A stretch of 64,000 bases of DNA from Nitrosomonadales bacterium (GTDB lineage Bacteria > Pseudomonadota > Gammaproteobacteria > Burkholderiales > Gallionellaceae), in assembly GCA_023259055.1 (NCBI GenBank), contig JAHFQZ010000005.1:186001-250000 (forward strand), read 5' to 3'. Within the stretch, counting starts at the first letter, position 1. Each line of letters starts with the position of its first letter. The notes beneath the pieces were generated by a model, which made no database searches, was not told where the DNA came from, and saw nothing but the letters and a program-made list of their open reading frames with translations. The translations under genes and the position numbers were made by a program. Shown one piece after another: positions 46,178 through 56,545 of this stretch.

Positions 46178-47749
46178 ATGAACAAGAAACCAGATAAACC
46201 GGATCCACTGCGCGCTTCTGCCGAGGCGGAGCTCGCATATCTGCGGGTGAAAGCATCACAAGCTCGCCCTGCCGAAGAGCTGCTGCATGAGCTTCAGGTA
46301 TACAAGATCGAACTGGAGATGCAGAACGAGCAATTGCGGGAGGCTCAAACCGCACTGGAAGAATCGCGCGACCGCTACGTGGAGCTCTACGAATTTGCGC
46401 CGATTGGTTATCTCACCCTTACACGAGAGGGTACGATCAGCGAAGTAAACCTTACCGGTGCCAATCTTCTTGGGGTGGAGCGCAAAAAACTGTTGCACCG
46501 CAGCTTTAGCACTTTTGTTGCCCCGGAACAAAAGGGCCGCTGGAACCGCCTGTTCGCGGACTCGTTGCAGTGCAGCGAAGCAAACAGCAGTGATCTGATA
46601 TTCGCGAAAGCTGATGGGAAAATTTTTTATGCCCATGTGGACTGTCTGTGTCGCGTAACAAATGGAGGGACTCCAGAGGTGCGCGTCGCGCTTACCGACA
46701 TCACGCATTTGCGCGAGGCGGAAGAAGCCATGCGCGAATGGCAGGCGTTCGTCGAATGCGCTCCTTGGGGCATGTCCGTCGGGGACATTGAAAGCCGGAC
46801 GATAAGACTGGTAAACTTGGCTTATTCCCGTATGCACGGCTACACGGTAGAAGAACTGCGCAACATCAAGGCGGATGCCCTGTATGCGCCGGAAAGCCTT
46901 GCCAGTCTTCCGTATTATGTTGAATGTGCGCGCAAGGACGGGCAATATAGCTTCGAATGTATGCGTCTGCGCAAGGACGGCAGCAAGTTCGCCGCCAAAG
47001 TGGATATTTCAATTGTTGATGGCGTTGACGGCAAAACTACTGCCATGGTCAGCGTGAAGGACATTACCGAACGCAAGGTCAGTGAACGGCATATGCGCGA
47101 CCTAACTGCGCATATACAGACCATCCGCGAGGAAGAAAAGGCCAACATTGCGCGCGAAATCCACGACGATCTGGGCGGCACGCTAACTGCGCTCAAAATG
47201 GAAGTCTACTGGCTGGCGGAGGAATTATCCGCGAGCAAGGATGCAGAGCCGTTTCTCAGACATGTTGAACTGATGTCGCAGTTGACCGAAAACGCTGTGA
47301 ACGTCACACGGCGTGTTATCACAGGGCTGCGCCCGACCGTTCTGGACGATCTTGGGCTGCTGGCAGCGATCGAATGGCAAGCTGATCAATTTTACAAACA
47401 CACCGGTATCGCATGCCGGGTTAACAGCCTTAAGGACAATTCTAAACTTGACAGACAGTACTCGATTGCGCTGTTCCGCATTTTCCAGGAAGCGCTTACC
47501 AATGTCGCGCGGCATTCCGGCGCAACCAGAGTGGAAGTTGAATTTAGCTGCGATGATGAAGAGATTATGCTGTCAGTCAGCGACGATGGCCGCGGCCTGC
47601 CGGACGGGCACAGCATTTCACCAACATCTTATGGCGTACGCGGAATGTGCGAGCGCGTCGAGCAACTGGGAGGAAAAATCAAATTTGACAGCCCGCTCGG
47701 CGGCGGATTTAACTTGACTGCAACATTGCCGTTGCCTGAAAAAAATTAA
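46178..47749 (+). CDS. PAS-domain sensor histidine kinase (NarX/DegS-like, HisKA_3)
   Basis: 523 residues, no membrane helix, hence cytoplasmic. A short coiled N-terminus (LLHELQVYKIELEMQNEQLREAQTALEES), PAS domain 1 (about 60-185), PAS domain 2 (about 187-300), dimerisation/phosphoacceptor domain with His in IAREIHDDLGGTLTALKMEV (about 328), and a C-terminal ATPase domain with N box (FQEALTNVARHSGA) and G box (DDGRGLPDG, GVRGMCERV). It should phosphorylate the LuxR-type regulator 18 bp downstream. The signal sensed by the PAS domains is not evident; no heme-binding or flavin motif was recognised. Confidence 0.93.
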   Translation: MNKKPDKPDPLRASAEAELAYLRVKASQARPAEELLHELQVYKIELEMQNEQLREAQTALEESRDRYVELYEFAPIGYLTLTREGTISEVNLTGANLLGVERKKLLHRSFSTFVAPEQKGRWNRLFADSLQCSEANSSDLIFAKADGKIFYAHVDCLCRVTNGGTPEVRVALTDITHLREAEEAMREWQAFVECAPWGMSVGDIESRTIRLVNLAYSRMHGYTVEELRNIKADALYAPESLASLPYYVECARKDGQYSFECMRLRKDGSKFAAKVDISIVDGVDGKTTAMVSVKDITERKVSERHMRDLTAHIQTIREEEKANIAREIHDDLGGTLTALKMEVYWLAEELSASKDAEPFLRHVELMSQLTENAVNVTRRVITGLRPTVLDDLGLLAAIEWQADQFYKHTGIACRVNSLKDNSKLDRQYSIALFRIFQEALTNVARHSGATRVEVEFSCDDEEIMLSVSDDGRGLPDGHSISPTSYGVRGMCERVEQLGGKIKFDSPLGGGFNLTATLPLPEKN

Positions 47750-47767
47750 ATAGGGGAGCAAAAAAGC

Positions 47768-48400
47768 ATGATCCGTATCCTGATCACCGACGACCACGCC
47801 ATCGTGCGTCAAGGCTTGGCGCGTATTCTTGAAAAAAAACAGGGAATGAAAATCGTTGCAGAGTGCGACAACGGTATCGACGCCCTGAATTGGCTGCGCG
47901 GCAACGACTGCGATATTGCGCTGATCGATATTTCCATGCCCGGTATGAACGGTATCGAATTGCTCAAACGACTTCGAGAAGAAAAACCGAAATTGCCGGT
48001 GCTCGTTATCAGCATTTACCCGGAAGACCAGTACGCCGTGCGTCTCATCAAGGCTGGCGCAGCCGGGTATCTGACCAAGGGTTGCGCACCAGCAATAGTA
48101 ATAGAGGCGGTGTGCCAGATAGCGAGTGGCAAGAAATACATCAGCCAGACAGTGGCCGAAATGCTCGCCAACGAATTCGACTCACAGGACGGAAAATCTC
48201 CGCATGAATCACTTTCGGATCGCGAGTACCAAATTTTCCTGTTGCTTGCCGCAGCCAAAACCGTTTCAGAAATTGCCGAATCTTTGGCATTAAGCTCAAA
48301 AACCATTAGCACCTACCGCAGTCGTATCCTGGAAAAAATGCATCTGCGCAACAATGCCGAATTAATGCAATACGCCGTCGAGAAGCAGCTAATGGCATAG
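47768..48400 (+). CDS. LuxR/NarL-family response regulator
   Basis: 210 residues: receiver domain with acidic pair (ITDDHAIVRQG), phosphoacceptor Asp in LIDISMPGMNG (about 55), and the Lys of TKGC; C-terminal helix-turn-helix (SDREYQIFLLLAAAKTVSEIAESLALSSKTISTYRSRILEKM). Follows the kinase at 18 bp with GGGGAG before the ATG; the two form a two-component system. Targets unknown, but the hemerythrin and receiver genes just downstream are on the same strand. Confidence 0.95.
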   Translation: MIRILITDDHAIVRQGLARILEKKQGMKIVAECDNGIDALNWLRGNDCDIALIDISMPGMNGIELLKRLREEKPKLPVLVISIYPEDQYAVRLIKAGAAGYLTKGCAPAIVIEAVCQIASGKKYISQTVAEMLANEFDSQDGKSPHESLSDREYQIFLLLAAAKTVSEIAESLALSSKTISTYRSRILEKMHLRNNAELMQYAVEKQLMA

Positions 48401-48506
48401 CTGTTACGTTAAGCTCCGTATTGTTCGGCGCTTATCTCCGCCTGGAATCGAAAAGCATGATTGCAGGCCCAATTTCTGCCTGAAATGGCAGCTTCCATTG
48501 CATTCT

Positions 48507-48599
48507 GTCAGTCAAACACTGACAACAGAATCTCCCCGCCCCTTACGTCATTATCAGGCAAACACCTATGCACATTTCGAGTGCAATGGAACATCATTC
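48507..48599 (+). ncRNA. Conserved leader element, copy B (upstream of hemerythrin)
   Basis: Hairpin GTCAG-TCAAACA-CTGAC (48507-48523) and the invariant block ATCAGGCAAACACCTATGCA (48553-48572), ending 98 nt before the hemerythrin start. After the block a TGCAC/GTGCA pair can form (48569-48585). Sequence outside the conserved parts differs from copies A and C. Confidence 0.6.
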
Positions 48600-48670
48600 T
48601 TGCCTGTAGTTATTGCGTGCGCAGACAGAATAATGTGAAAGTGCCGCCAGCTTATGGGTAGACAGGATTC

Positions 48671-49111
48671 ATGGAGGGCTTGATGGAATTGGTGTGGACG
48701 GATGATCTGAGTATAGGGAATGCAATGATCGATGCAGACCACAAGATGTTACTGGATATGGTCAACGGAGTGGTGCATGCGATCGAAATTGGAGACTGCT
48801 CAGTCTTGTCGTACGCGTTCGATCTGCTCGATGGCAAGTTGCGCACCCATTGTGCCCAAGAGGAAAATATTGCCCAGGCAATCAATTTTACTTTCACCCG
48901 GCACAAACTGGCGGAACAATATATTCTGAGGGAGCTTAATTATTTAAAAGATGAATTGTTAGACAGGAATTGCGTGTGTTGTGAGGATGCGATCAAGCAT
49001 TATTCCGATTCGTTGAGAGGGTTGTTGATTGGTCATATCACTGAGGATGACAGGTTGATGAAACCAGTTCTGCAAAGCTATCCATATAACTTTAATCCCG
49101 TTGGATCGTGA
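48671..49111 (+). CDS. Hemerythrin-like protein with altered diiron ligand set
   Basis: 146 residues. Hemerythrin ligands found: His24 (DADHKML), His60 and Glu64 (THCAQEE), His78 (TRHKLAEQ), His122 and Asp127 (GHITEDD). The position of the fifth His (expected four residues after His78) is Glu82. So the site would have four His and three carboxylates. A Cys-x-Cys-Cys motif at 101-104 (CVCCE) is another departure. It lies between a two-component system and a lone receiver and has the conserved leader element in front. It may sense or store O2 or NO, or bind iron in another way; function is not proven. A second in-frame ATG at 48683 also has a good ribosome site. Confidence 0.85.
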   Translation: MEGLMELVWTDDLSIGNAMIDADHKMLLDMVNGVVHAIEIGDCSVLSYAFDLLDGKLRTHCAQEENIAQAINFTFTRHKLAEQYILRELNYLKDELLDRNCVCCEDAIKHYSDSLRGLLIGHITEDDRLMKPVLQSYPYNFNPVGS

Positions 49112-49222
49112 GTTCGCTCAGGCGGAATCTGTTGATTGTTGCGCGAATATTTAATGCAGGGGCTGTTCACGATGTCGCAGCTCTTGATGGGGAAAAAGAG
49201 TCAACTCCCTGACTGTCAGTGT

Positions 49223-49330
49223 GCTGGGTGTGTGCCATGTCAGGCAAACACTGACAATGAAATTTCCTCATTCCCTACGCCACAATCAGGCAAACACCTA
49301 TGCAAATTCCGTGAGCGGTGGAGCATCATA
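49223..49330 (+). ncRNA. Conserved leader element, copy C (upstream of receiver gene)
   Basis: Hairpin GTCAG-GCAAACA-CTGAC (49239-49255) and the invariant block ATCAGGCAAACACCTATGCA (49285-49304), ending 79 nt before the receiver start codon. It shares the 5' GCTGGgTGTGTGCC with copy A. Confidence 0.6.
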
Positions 49331-49383
49331 GTAACAGGCGAATTTTGCAGATTTATGCAGCGCAGCAATTATGGGACAGCTCG

Positions 49384-49791
49384 ATGAATGTATTTATTGT
49401 GGAAGATTCGGATGTTGTGCGCGAGCACATGCAGTCCATGCTGTCCGCGATTCCCGGAGTTGAGGTGGTCGGTTATGCGGTGGATGAGCTGGGTGCGATA
49501 GAACGCATCAATACGTTGTTGCCTGATGTTGTGACCCTTGATATCAGCCTGCAACCAGGGTCGGGGATCAGAGTGTTGGAAAACATCAAAAAGAAACATC
49601 CCGCGATGAAAGTCATCGTTCTGACTAATTACACCGACGAGTTTTACGCCAACAGCTGCAAGCTTGCCGGGGCCGATTGTTTCTTCGACAAAACATTTCA
49701 GTTTTCGCGAGTCCGTTCGGCTTTGTGGTCATGGATTAACACCGAACACATTATCAAAAAGGCTGCCGGCTTGCCCGCACCGGAAAAATGA
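49384..49791 (+). CDS. Single-domain response regulator (CheY-like receiver)
   Basis: About 135 residues from 49384. Receiver motifs are complete: acidic pair (VEDSDVVREHM), phosphoacceptor Asp in VVTLDISLQPGSG (about 53), Thr in VLTNYTDE, and Lys in FFDKTFQF. There is no output domain, only a short tail (HIIKKAAGLPAPEK). It may act by protein contact, for example as a phosphate sink or partner of the nearby kinase or CheB-CheR protein. Copy C of the leader element is just upstream. Confidence 0.9.
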   Translation: MNVFIVEDSDVVREHMQSMLSAIPGVEVVGYAVDELGAIERINTLLPDVVTLDISLQPGSGIRVLENIKKKHPAMKVIVLTNYTDEFYANSCKLAGADCFFDKTFQFSRVRSALWSWINTEHIIKKAAGLPAPEK

Positions 49792-49838
49792 AACACGGTC
49801 ATTAATAATTATTTATATCCTTATTCGGAGATCATGTC

Positions 49839-50237
49839 ATGGTTCAGTTCTTGCAATCCAATTTATCTGAGATATCAATCGGTGCAAACGAAATTTTGAC
49901 TACCGTCCCAGGTTCATCAAACAGGCAATTTCCGGTGCGATCGAGTACCCATGCAATAAAAAAATTGGAGGCTGAGCTGAACGAGCATCGATACTACCTT
50001 GAACGGAAAGTGGAACAGAGAACCGAGCAATTGGTGAAGTGCATAAAATTGCTTGAATCCTGCAATACCACATTGTGCGAGAAGCTCGCACAAGCTAAGA
50101 GGGATATTGCTGTACTACAAAAACAAATTGATAGTAACCTGACCGGCACAGAATTCAATGGTAGTTCCAGGCTGTCAACATGCTTTAGCAAGAGGACACA
50201 AAATCAGGCTGAGCCAGAAGGCAGGATGGCTGCGTAG
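49839..50237 (+). CDS. Hypothetical coiled-coil protein
   Basis: 132 residues, not recognised. The middle (about 40-100) is a predicted coiled coil (KKLEAELNEHRYYLERKVEQRTEQLVKCIKLLESCNTTLCEKLAQAKRDIAVLQKQI); the RKVEQRTEQL part resembles the signalling helices that link sensor and kinase domains. The N-terminal 40 and C-terminal 30 residues look disordered. Codon usage is like its neighbours. It may be a small partner in the local signalling set or what is left of a larger sensor protein. Confidence 0.5.
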   Translation: MVQFLQSNLSEISIGANEILTTVPGSSNRQFPVRSSTHAIKKLEAELNEHRYYLERKVEQRTEQLVKCIKLLESCNTTLCEKLAQAKRDIAVLQKQIDSNLTGTEFNGSSRLSTCFSKRTQNQAEPEGRMAA

Positions 50238-50772
50238 GCATGTAATTCCCTGGCTCTATTAACATTACCCTTTACTGGTCCCGGTATCCTCGACCGCTGG
50301 CGTCGCCTGTTCATGGGCGAAATACATCAAAGCGATGGGCAAGGGCTCGAGCTATTGTTGCAGCGTCGCGATGATTCCTCCTCTTCCATGCACATCCCGA
50401 CAATCTGCGCCTACAGGACATTGATAAAACCGAGTGTCTATCGATCAATCTAGCATCGTTGCGTAAAAGATTCGCGCCATTCTGGCTGAGCCTTATATGG
50501 TTAAAATTCAGCAAAATAGCAAAGCGACAACCACCGAGGAGTACCATTCACGTCGAATATCGGCGTGGTGTTGTTCATCAATCACTAAGCCAGCCATGAT
50601 GACATTATCAAGTGCGCCGATATGGCAATGTGTCAGGCAAAAGAAGAGGTAGGTAATCTGATCCGATTCTTCGAACTGAAGGGGGTGAATTCGGGGGGTG
50701 CACGAAACGCGCGGAATTGACTCCCTCTCTGTGCTAGAATGCGCGCCCTTTTCACATAGCAAGGCTGTTTCC
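50238..50772 (+). other. Intergenic region with decayed gene before bipA
   Basis: 535 bp without an intact gene. A diguanylate-cyclase relic is readable in 50461-50678 (separate entry); 50280-50450 may hold more of it but is too decayed to read. The bipA promoter lies near 50700-50760, ending at a GGGGGGTG stretch and TGTGCTAGAATG, a possible -10 region. Confidence 0.5.
50461..50678 (+). pseudogene. Relic of a GGDEF (diguanylate cyclase) domain
   Basis: Reading in more than one frame gives pieces typical of the C-terminal half of a GGDEF domain: KIRAILAEPYMV at 50467-50502 after a stop codon, NIGVVLFINH near 50550-50580 followed by a stop, and DDIIKCADMAMCQAKEE...NLIRFFEL at 50598-50678. The GGDEF active-site motif itself is not seen. 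Stops and frame changes show that it is not functional. Confidence 0.7.
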
Positions 50773-52581
<1,809 letters not shown>

Positions 52582-52606
52582 GTTGGTGAGCTTGCAGGTG
52601 AAGTAG

Positions 52607-52628
52607 AAGGGGCGCGCAAGCGCCCCTT
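52607..52628 (+). terminator. Hairpin after typA
   Basis: AAGGGGCGC (52607-52615), loop GCAA, GCGCCCCTT (52620-52628). Stable stem but only a short T-run follows. Confidence 0.7.
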
Positions 52629-52684
52629 GTCACTTGGGCTTGAGGTTGGTTTATACTGAGCCGACATTCACAACGGAGGATGCC

Positions 52685-53476
52685 ATGAAAAATTTCTTGT
52701 TGCTCGCCGGATTCATGTTTGTTACTGCCGCGTCCCACGCCGCCGTTCAGGGCAGGGAAGTCAGCTATAGCGCCAACGGCACCACGCTCAAGGGCTATGT
52801 CGCCTACGACGACGCGGCACAAGGCAAGCGCCCCGGTATCCTGGTGGTGCATGAATGGTGGGGACACAACGAATACGCGCGCAAGCGCGCACGCATGCTG
52901 GCGGGGCAGGGCTACACCGCGCTGGCGCTGGATATGTACGGCGATGGCAAGCAGGCGCACCATCCTGATGATGCACAAAAATTTTCCAGCGAAGTGAGCC
53001 AAAACGAAAAACTCGCCAAGGCGCGTTTCGATGCTGCGCTCGAACTGATCAAAAATGAAAAGACGGTGGATGCCACCAGAATCGCTGCCATCGGCTATTG
53101 CTTCGGTGGCTCGGTAGTGCTGAACATGGCGCGACTCGGCGAACCCCTCAAGGCCGTGCTGAGCTTTCACGGCGGCCTGGTTGCGCAACACCCGGCGGAA
53201 GCAGGCCGAATCAAGGCGCGTATCGCCTCCTTCACCGGCGAGGACGACCCGTTCATTCCCGCCGCTCAGGTCGCGGCGTTCCGCCAGGAGATGGACAAGG
53301 CGGGCGTGACCTACAAGGCAGTGACCTACCCCGGCGCCAAACATGCTTTTACAAATCCGGAAGCCGATAAATACGGACAGGAATTCAAGCTGCCGCTTGC
53401 CTACAACGCGGCAGCGGACAAGGCTTCGTGGAATGCGGGCTTGGCGTTTCTCGCTGATGCGTTAAAGAACCAGTAG
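52685..53476 (+). CDS. Dienelactone hydrolase family protein (secreted)
   Basis: 263 residues from 52685 (GGAGGA before the ATG) with a signal peptide (MKNFLLLAGFMFVTAASHA). Alpha/beta hydrolase with the DLH catalytic triad: nucleophile Cys in IGYCFGG (about 139), Asp in FTGEDDPFIP (about 190) and His in GAKHAFTN (about 222). The substrate of such periplasmic relatives is mostly unknown; no aromatic degradation genes are nearby, so a role in chlorocatechol breakdown is not suggested. Confidence 0.9.
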   Translation: MKNFLLLAGFMFVTAASHAAVQGREVSYSANGTTLKGYVAYDDAAQGKRPGILVVHEWWGHNEYARKRARMLAGQGYTALALDMYGDGKQAHHPDDAQKFSSEVSQNEKLAKARFDAALELIKNEKTVDATRIAAIGYCFGGSVVLNMARLGEPLKAVLSFHGGLVAQHPAEAGRIKARIASFTGEDDPFIPAAQVAAFRQEMDKAGVTYKAVTYPGAKHAFTNPEADKYGQEFKLPLAYNAAADKASWNAGLAFLADALKNQ

Positions 53477-53568
53477 GGAAAAATCACATAAGACGCAGGC
53501 AGGGCGCTTCCTGCCCTGCTTCAGATGTGATGCCTTATACTGCGCACATCCTTTCATTCTGAACAATC

Positions 53569-54849
53569 ATGCTGGAAACTTCGCTAATTGCCGCCGTGCT
53601 GGTGTTGGTCGTCGCTCTTATAGTATTGCAGCTGCGTCAGCCTGCGCGTGTCGCACGAGTGCTGGAGCAGCAGCACCGCGCCATGCTGACCGATCTGCAC
53701 GATGGCCTGAATAAACAGGGCGACCGGTTGATAGCGGCGCAGGCTGCTGAAGCGGAGCGGCTGCGCGTGGCGGTGAGCGAAGAGTTGCGCCTCACACGCG
53801 ATGCGATCGCTGCACTGCAAGCCAAGCAGGACGTGTTGCGCAGCGAGATACTGGCGCAGACTCTGGCGAAGCTGGCGGAGCAGGGGCGCGAAGACCAGAA
53901 ACTGATTCAGGATTCTTTCCGCAACGCCACGCAACATCTTGCGAACAGCATCGAAACCTTGTCCAAGACGGTGGACGGGCGGCTGGAATTGATCGGCGGC
54001 AAGGTGAACGAGCGGCTGGACGAGGGCTTCAAGAAGACCAACGAGACTTTCGTCAGCGTGATGGCGAGGTTGGCGACGATAGACGAGGCGCAGAAAAAAA
54101 TTGACGGCCTCACCACCAACATGGTGAGCTTACAGGAGCTGTTGGGAGACAAGCGCTCGCGCGGTGCGTTCGGCGAGGTGCAACTGGAAGGCTTGGTGCG
54201 CAATATCATGCCGCCGCAATCCTATGCTTTACAGCACACCTTGCCCAATGGCACGCGTGCCGATTGCGTGCTGATGCTGCCGGAGCCGACCGGCATGGTT
54301 GCGGTGGACGCGAAGTTTCCGCTGGAAAATTACCACCGCATGTTTGCTGCGGGGCTGGCCGAGTCTGACAAGGCGCTGGCGCAGCGCCAGTTCAAAGCCG
54401 ACATCAAAAAGCATGTGGACGATATCAGCAGCAAATACATCATTCCGGGAGTGACTTCGGACGGCGCAGTGATGTTCGTTCCCGCCGAGGCGGTGTTCGC
54501 CGAGATCCATGCGCACCATCCGGATGTGGTGGATTATGCTATGCAGCGGAGGGTGTGGGTGGTGTCGCCCACCACACTGATGGCGGTGCTGAACACCGCG
54601 CGCGCGGTGATGAAGGATGTGGAAACGCGCAAGCAGGTGCACATCATCCAGGATGAACTGGGCAAGCTGGGCAAGGACTTCGGCCGTTTCGACGAGCGCA
54701 TGAAAAAACTGGCGGAGCACATCCGCCAGGCGAACAAGGACGTGGAAGACGTGCAAATCAGCAGCCGTAAAATTACCGAGCAGTTCGCCAAAATCGAACG
54801 TGTGGAACTGGATCATCCAGTCGCGTTGCCGAAAGCAAGCGCTGAATAG
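53569..54849 (+). CDS. rmuC: RmuC family DNA recombination protein
   Basis: 426 residues: N-terminal membrane helix (about 4-22, LIAAVLVLVVALIVLQL), long coiled coil (about 30-180), then the RmuC nuclease-like core (KRSRGAFGEVQLEGLVRNIMPPQSYALQHTL, GMVAVDAKFPLENYHRM, and MFVPAEAVFAEIH). The AVDAKFP stretch holds the Asp/Lys of the restriction-endonuclease fold. RmuC limits inversion between short repeats in E. coli. Gene stands alone before nadE by 62 bp. Confidence 0.93.
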   Translation: MLETSLIAAVLVLVVALIVLQLRQPARVARVLEQQHRAMLTDLHDGLNKQGDRLIAAQAAEAERLRVAVSEELRLTRDAIAALQAKQDVLRSEILAQTLAKLAEQGREDQKLIQDSFRNATQHLANSIETLSKTVDGRLELIGGKVNERLDEGFKKTNETFVSVMARLATIDEAQKKIDGLTTNMVSLQELLGDKRSRGAFGEVQLEGLVRNIMPPQSYALQHTLPNGTRADCVLMLPEPTGMVAVDAKFPLENYHRMFAAGLAESDKALAQRQFKADIKKHVDDISSKYIIPGVTSDGAVMFVPAEAVFAEIHAHHPDVVDYAMQRRVWVVSPTTLMAVLNTARAVMKDVETRKQVHIIQDELGKLGKDFGRFDERMKKLAEHIRQANKDVEDVQISSRKITEQFAKIERVELDHPVALPKASAE

Positions 54850-54911
54850 TTGACTGCCGTAAACGTTGGTATGATACCCAGCCATCGAAAAATATCAATT
54901 TTGAGACCAGA

Positions 54912-56516
54912 ATGAAACTCGCAATCGCACAAATCAATTGCACCGTCGGTGATCTGGCCGGCAATTCCGCCAGGATACTCGCCTGCGCCGAACAGGCCAA
55001 ACAACAGGGTGCGCAACTACTGCTGACTCCAGAGCTGAGCCTGTGCGGTTATCCGCCGGAAGATCTGCTGCTGCGTGACGGCTTTTATCAGGCATGCGCG
55101 CAAGCGCTGGATGAACTTGCCGGAAAGATATCGGACATTGCAGTGGTGGTGGGCCATCCGCATGAGCAGGACGGGAAGCGCTACAACGCGGCTTCGCTGC
55201 TCAGGGATGGTGAGATTGCCGCAACTTATCTCAAGCAATTTTTGCCGAATTATGCAGTGTTCGACGAGAAGCGATATTTTGATCACGGCACAGAGCCATG
55301 CGTGTTTGAGATAAATGGAATTCGGTTTGCGCTGAGTATTTGCGCGGATATTTGGGAGCCTGATGCCGCTCGTTATGCGCGCAATGCCGGTGCGCAAGTG
55401 TTGCTGGTGCTGAATGCATCGCCGTATGCCATACAAAAACAGGAGGCGCGCTATCAGGTTATTCGCGAGCGTATTGCTGAAACCGGCATGGCGGTGATTT
55501 ATGCCAACCTGGTGGGTGGGCAGGATGAGCTGATTTTTGACGGGGGCTCGTTCGCAATGGACCGGCATGGCGTTCTGACTGCGCAAGGCAAGCACTTTGA
55601 AGAGGTATTGTTGATGCTGGAAATCCGGGATGATTTGCGCCCATCCGGGGAAAGCGTTGCTGCATTGAGCGAAGAAGCCGGCGTCTATCGCGCGTTGTGC
55701 CTCGGTGTGCGCGACTATATCGGCAAGAACAGCTTTCCGGGCGTATTGCTGGGATTGTCGGGCGGGATCGATTCCGCGCTGACCCTGGCGATTGCAGCGG
55801 ATGCGCTGGGTGCGGAAAAGGTTCATGCGGTGATGATGCCGTCGCCCTTCACCGCGCAGATCAGCCTGGATGATTCGCGCGAAATGGTGAAAATCCTTGG
55901 CGTGCACTATGACGAACTTCCCATTGAGACGATGTTCCAGAGCTATTTGTCCACACTGGAAACTGCTTTCGCCGGGCGCCCCGTGGATACCACCGAAGAA
56001 AATTTGCAGGCGCGCATACGCGGCACGCTGTTGATGGCCCTGTCGAACAAGCTCGGCTCGCTGGTGCTGACCACGGGCAACAAGTCCGAAATGACCGTGG
56101 GCTATGCCACGCTGTACGGCGATATGGCAGGCGGTTTTGCGGTATTGAAGGATGTAAGCAAAACGCTGGTATACCGCCTTGCGCGCTACCGGAACACGCT
56201 GGGACAGGTGATCCCTGAGCGCATCATCACACGCGCGCCGAGCGCCGAACTGCGCGCCGACCAGACCGACCAGGACAGCCTGCCGCCCTATGATGTGCTG
56301 GATGCCATCATGGCGTGCTATGTCGAGCAGAATCTCGCGATCCCTGAAATCATTGCACGCGGATACTCCGAAGCGGATGTGCGCCGGGTGGTGTACTTGA
56401 TTCGCATCAGCGAATACAAACGCCGCCAATCCGCCGTAGGTATCCGCGTTACGGAACGCAGTTATGGCAAGGACTGGCGATATCCGATTACGGTGCGATA
56501 TCAGGACGGCTTCTAA
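54912..56516 (+). CDS. nadE: Glutamine-dependent NAD+ synthase
   Basis: 534 residues in two domains. N-terminal nitrilase-type glutaminase (about 1-255) with catalytic Glu in LLTPELSLCGYPPEDLL, Lys in LPNYAVFDEKRYF and Cys in ALSICADIWEP; C-terminal amidotransferase/ATP pyrophosphatase domain (about 270-534) with the P-loop LLGLSGGIDSALTLAI and NKSEMTVGYATLYGDMAGG. It makes NAD+ from NAAD, ATP and glutamine. No terminator before rimP is sure; the hairpin at 56570 may serve. Confidence 0.97.
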   Translation: MKLAIAQINCTVGDLAGNSARILACAEQAKQQGAQLLLTPELSLCGYPPEDLLLRDGFYQACAQALDELAGKISDIAVVVGHPHEQDGKRYNAASLLRDGEIAATYLKQFLPNYAVFDEKRYFDHGTEPCVFEINGIRFALSICADIWEPDAARYARNAGAQVLLVLNASPYAIQKQEARYQVIRERIAETGMAVIYANLVGGQDELIFDGGSFAMDRHGVLTAQGKHFEEVLLMLEIRDDLRPSGESVAALSEEAGVYRALCLGVRDYIGKNSFPGVLLGLSGGIDSALTLAIAADALGAEKVHAVMMPSPFTAQISLDDSREMVKILGVHYDELPIETMFQSYLSTLETAFAGRPVDTTEENLQARIRGTLLMALSNKLGSLVLTTGNKSEMTVGYATLYGDMAGGFAVLKDVSKTLVYRLARYRNTLGQVIPERIITRAPSAELRADQTDQDSLPPYDVLDAIMACYVEQNLAIPEIIARGYSEADVRRVVYLIRISEYKRRQSAVGIRVTERSYGKDWRYPITVRYQDGF

Positions 56517-56545
56517 ATCTAATTCCATTTGACGCCAAGTTTTGT

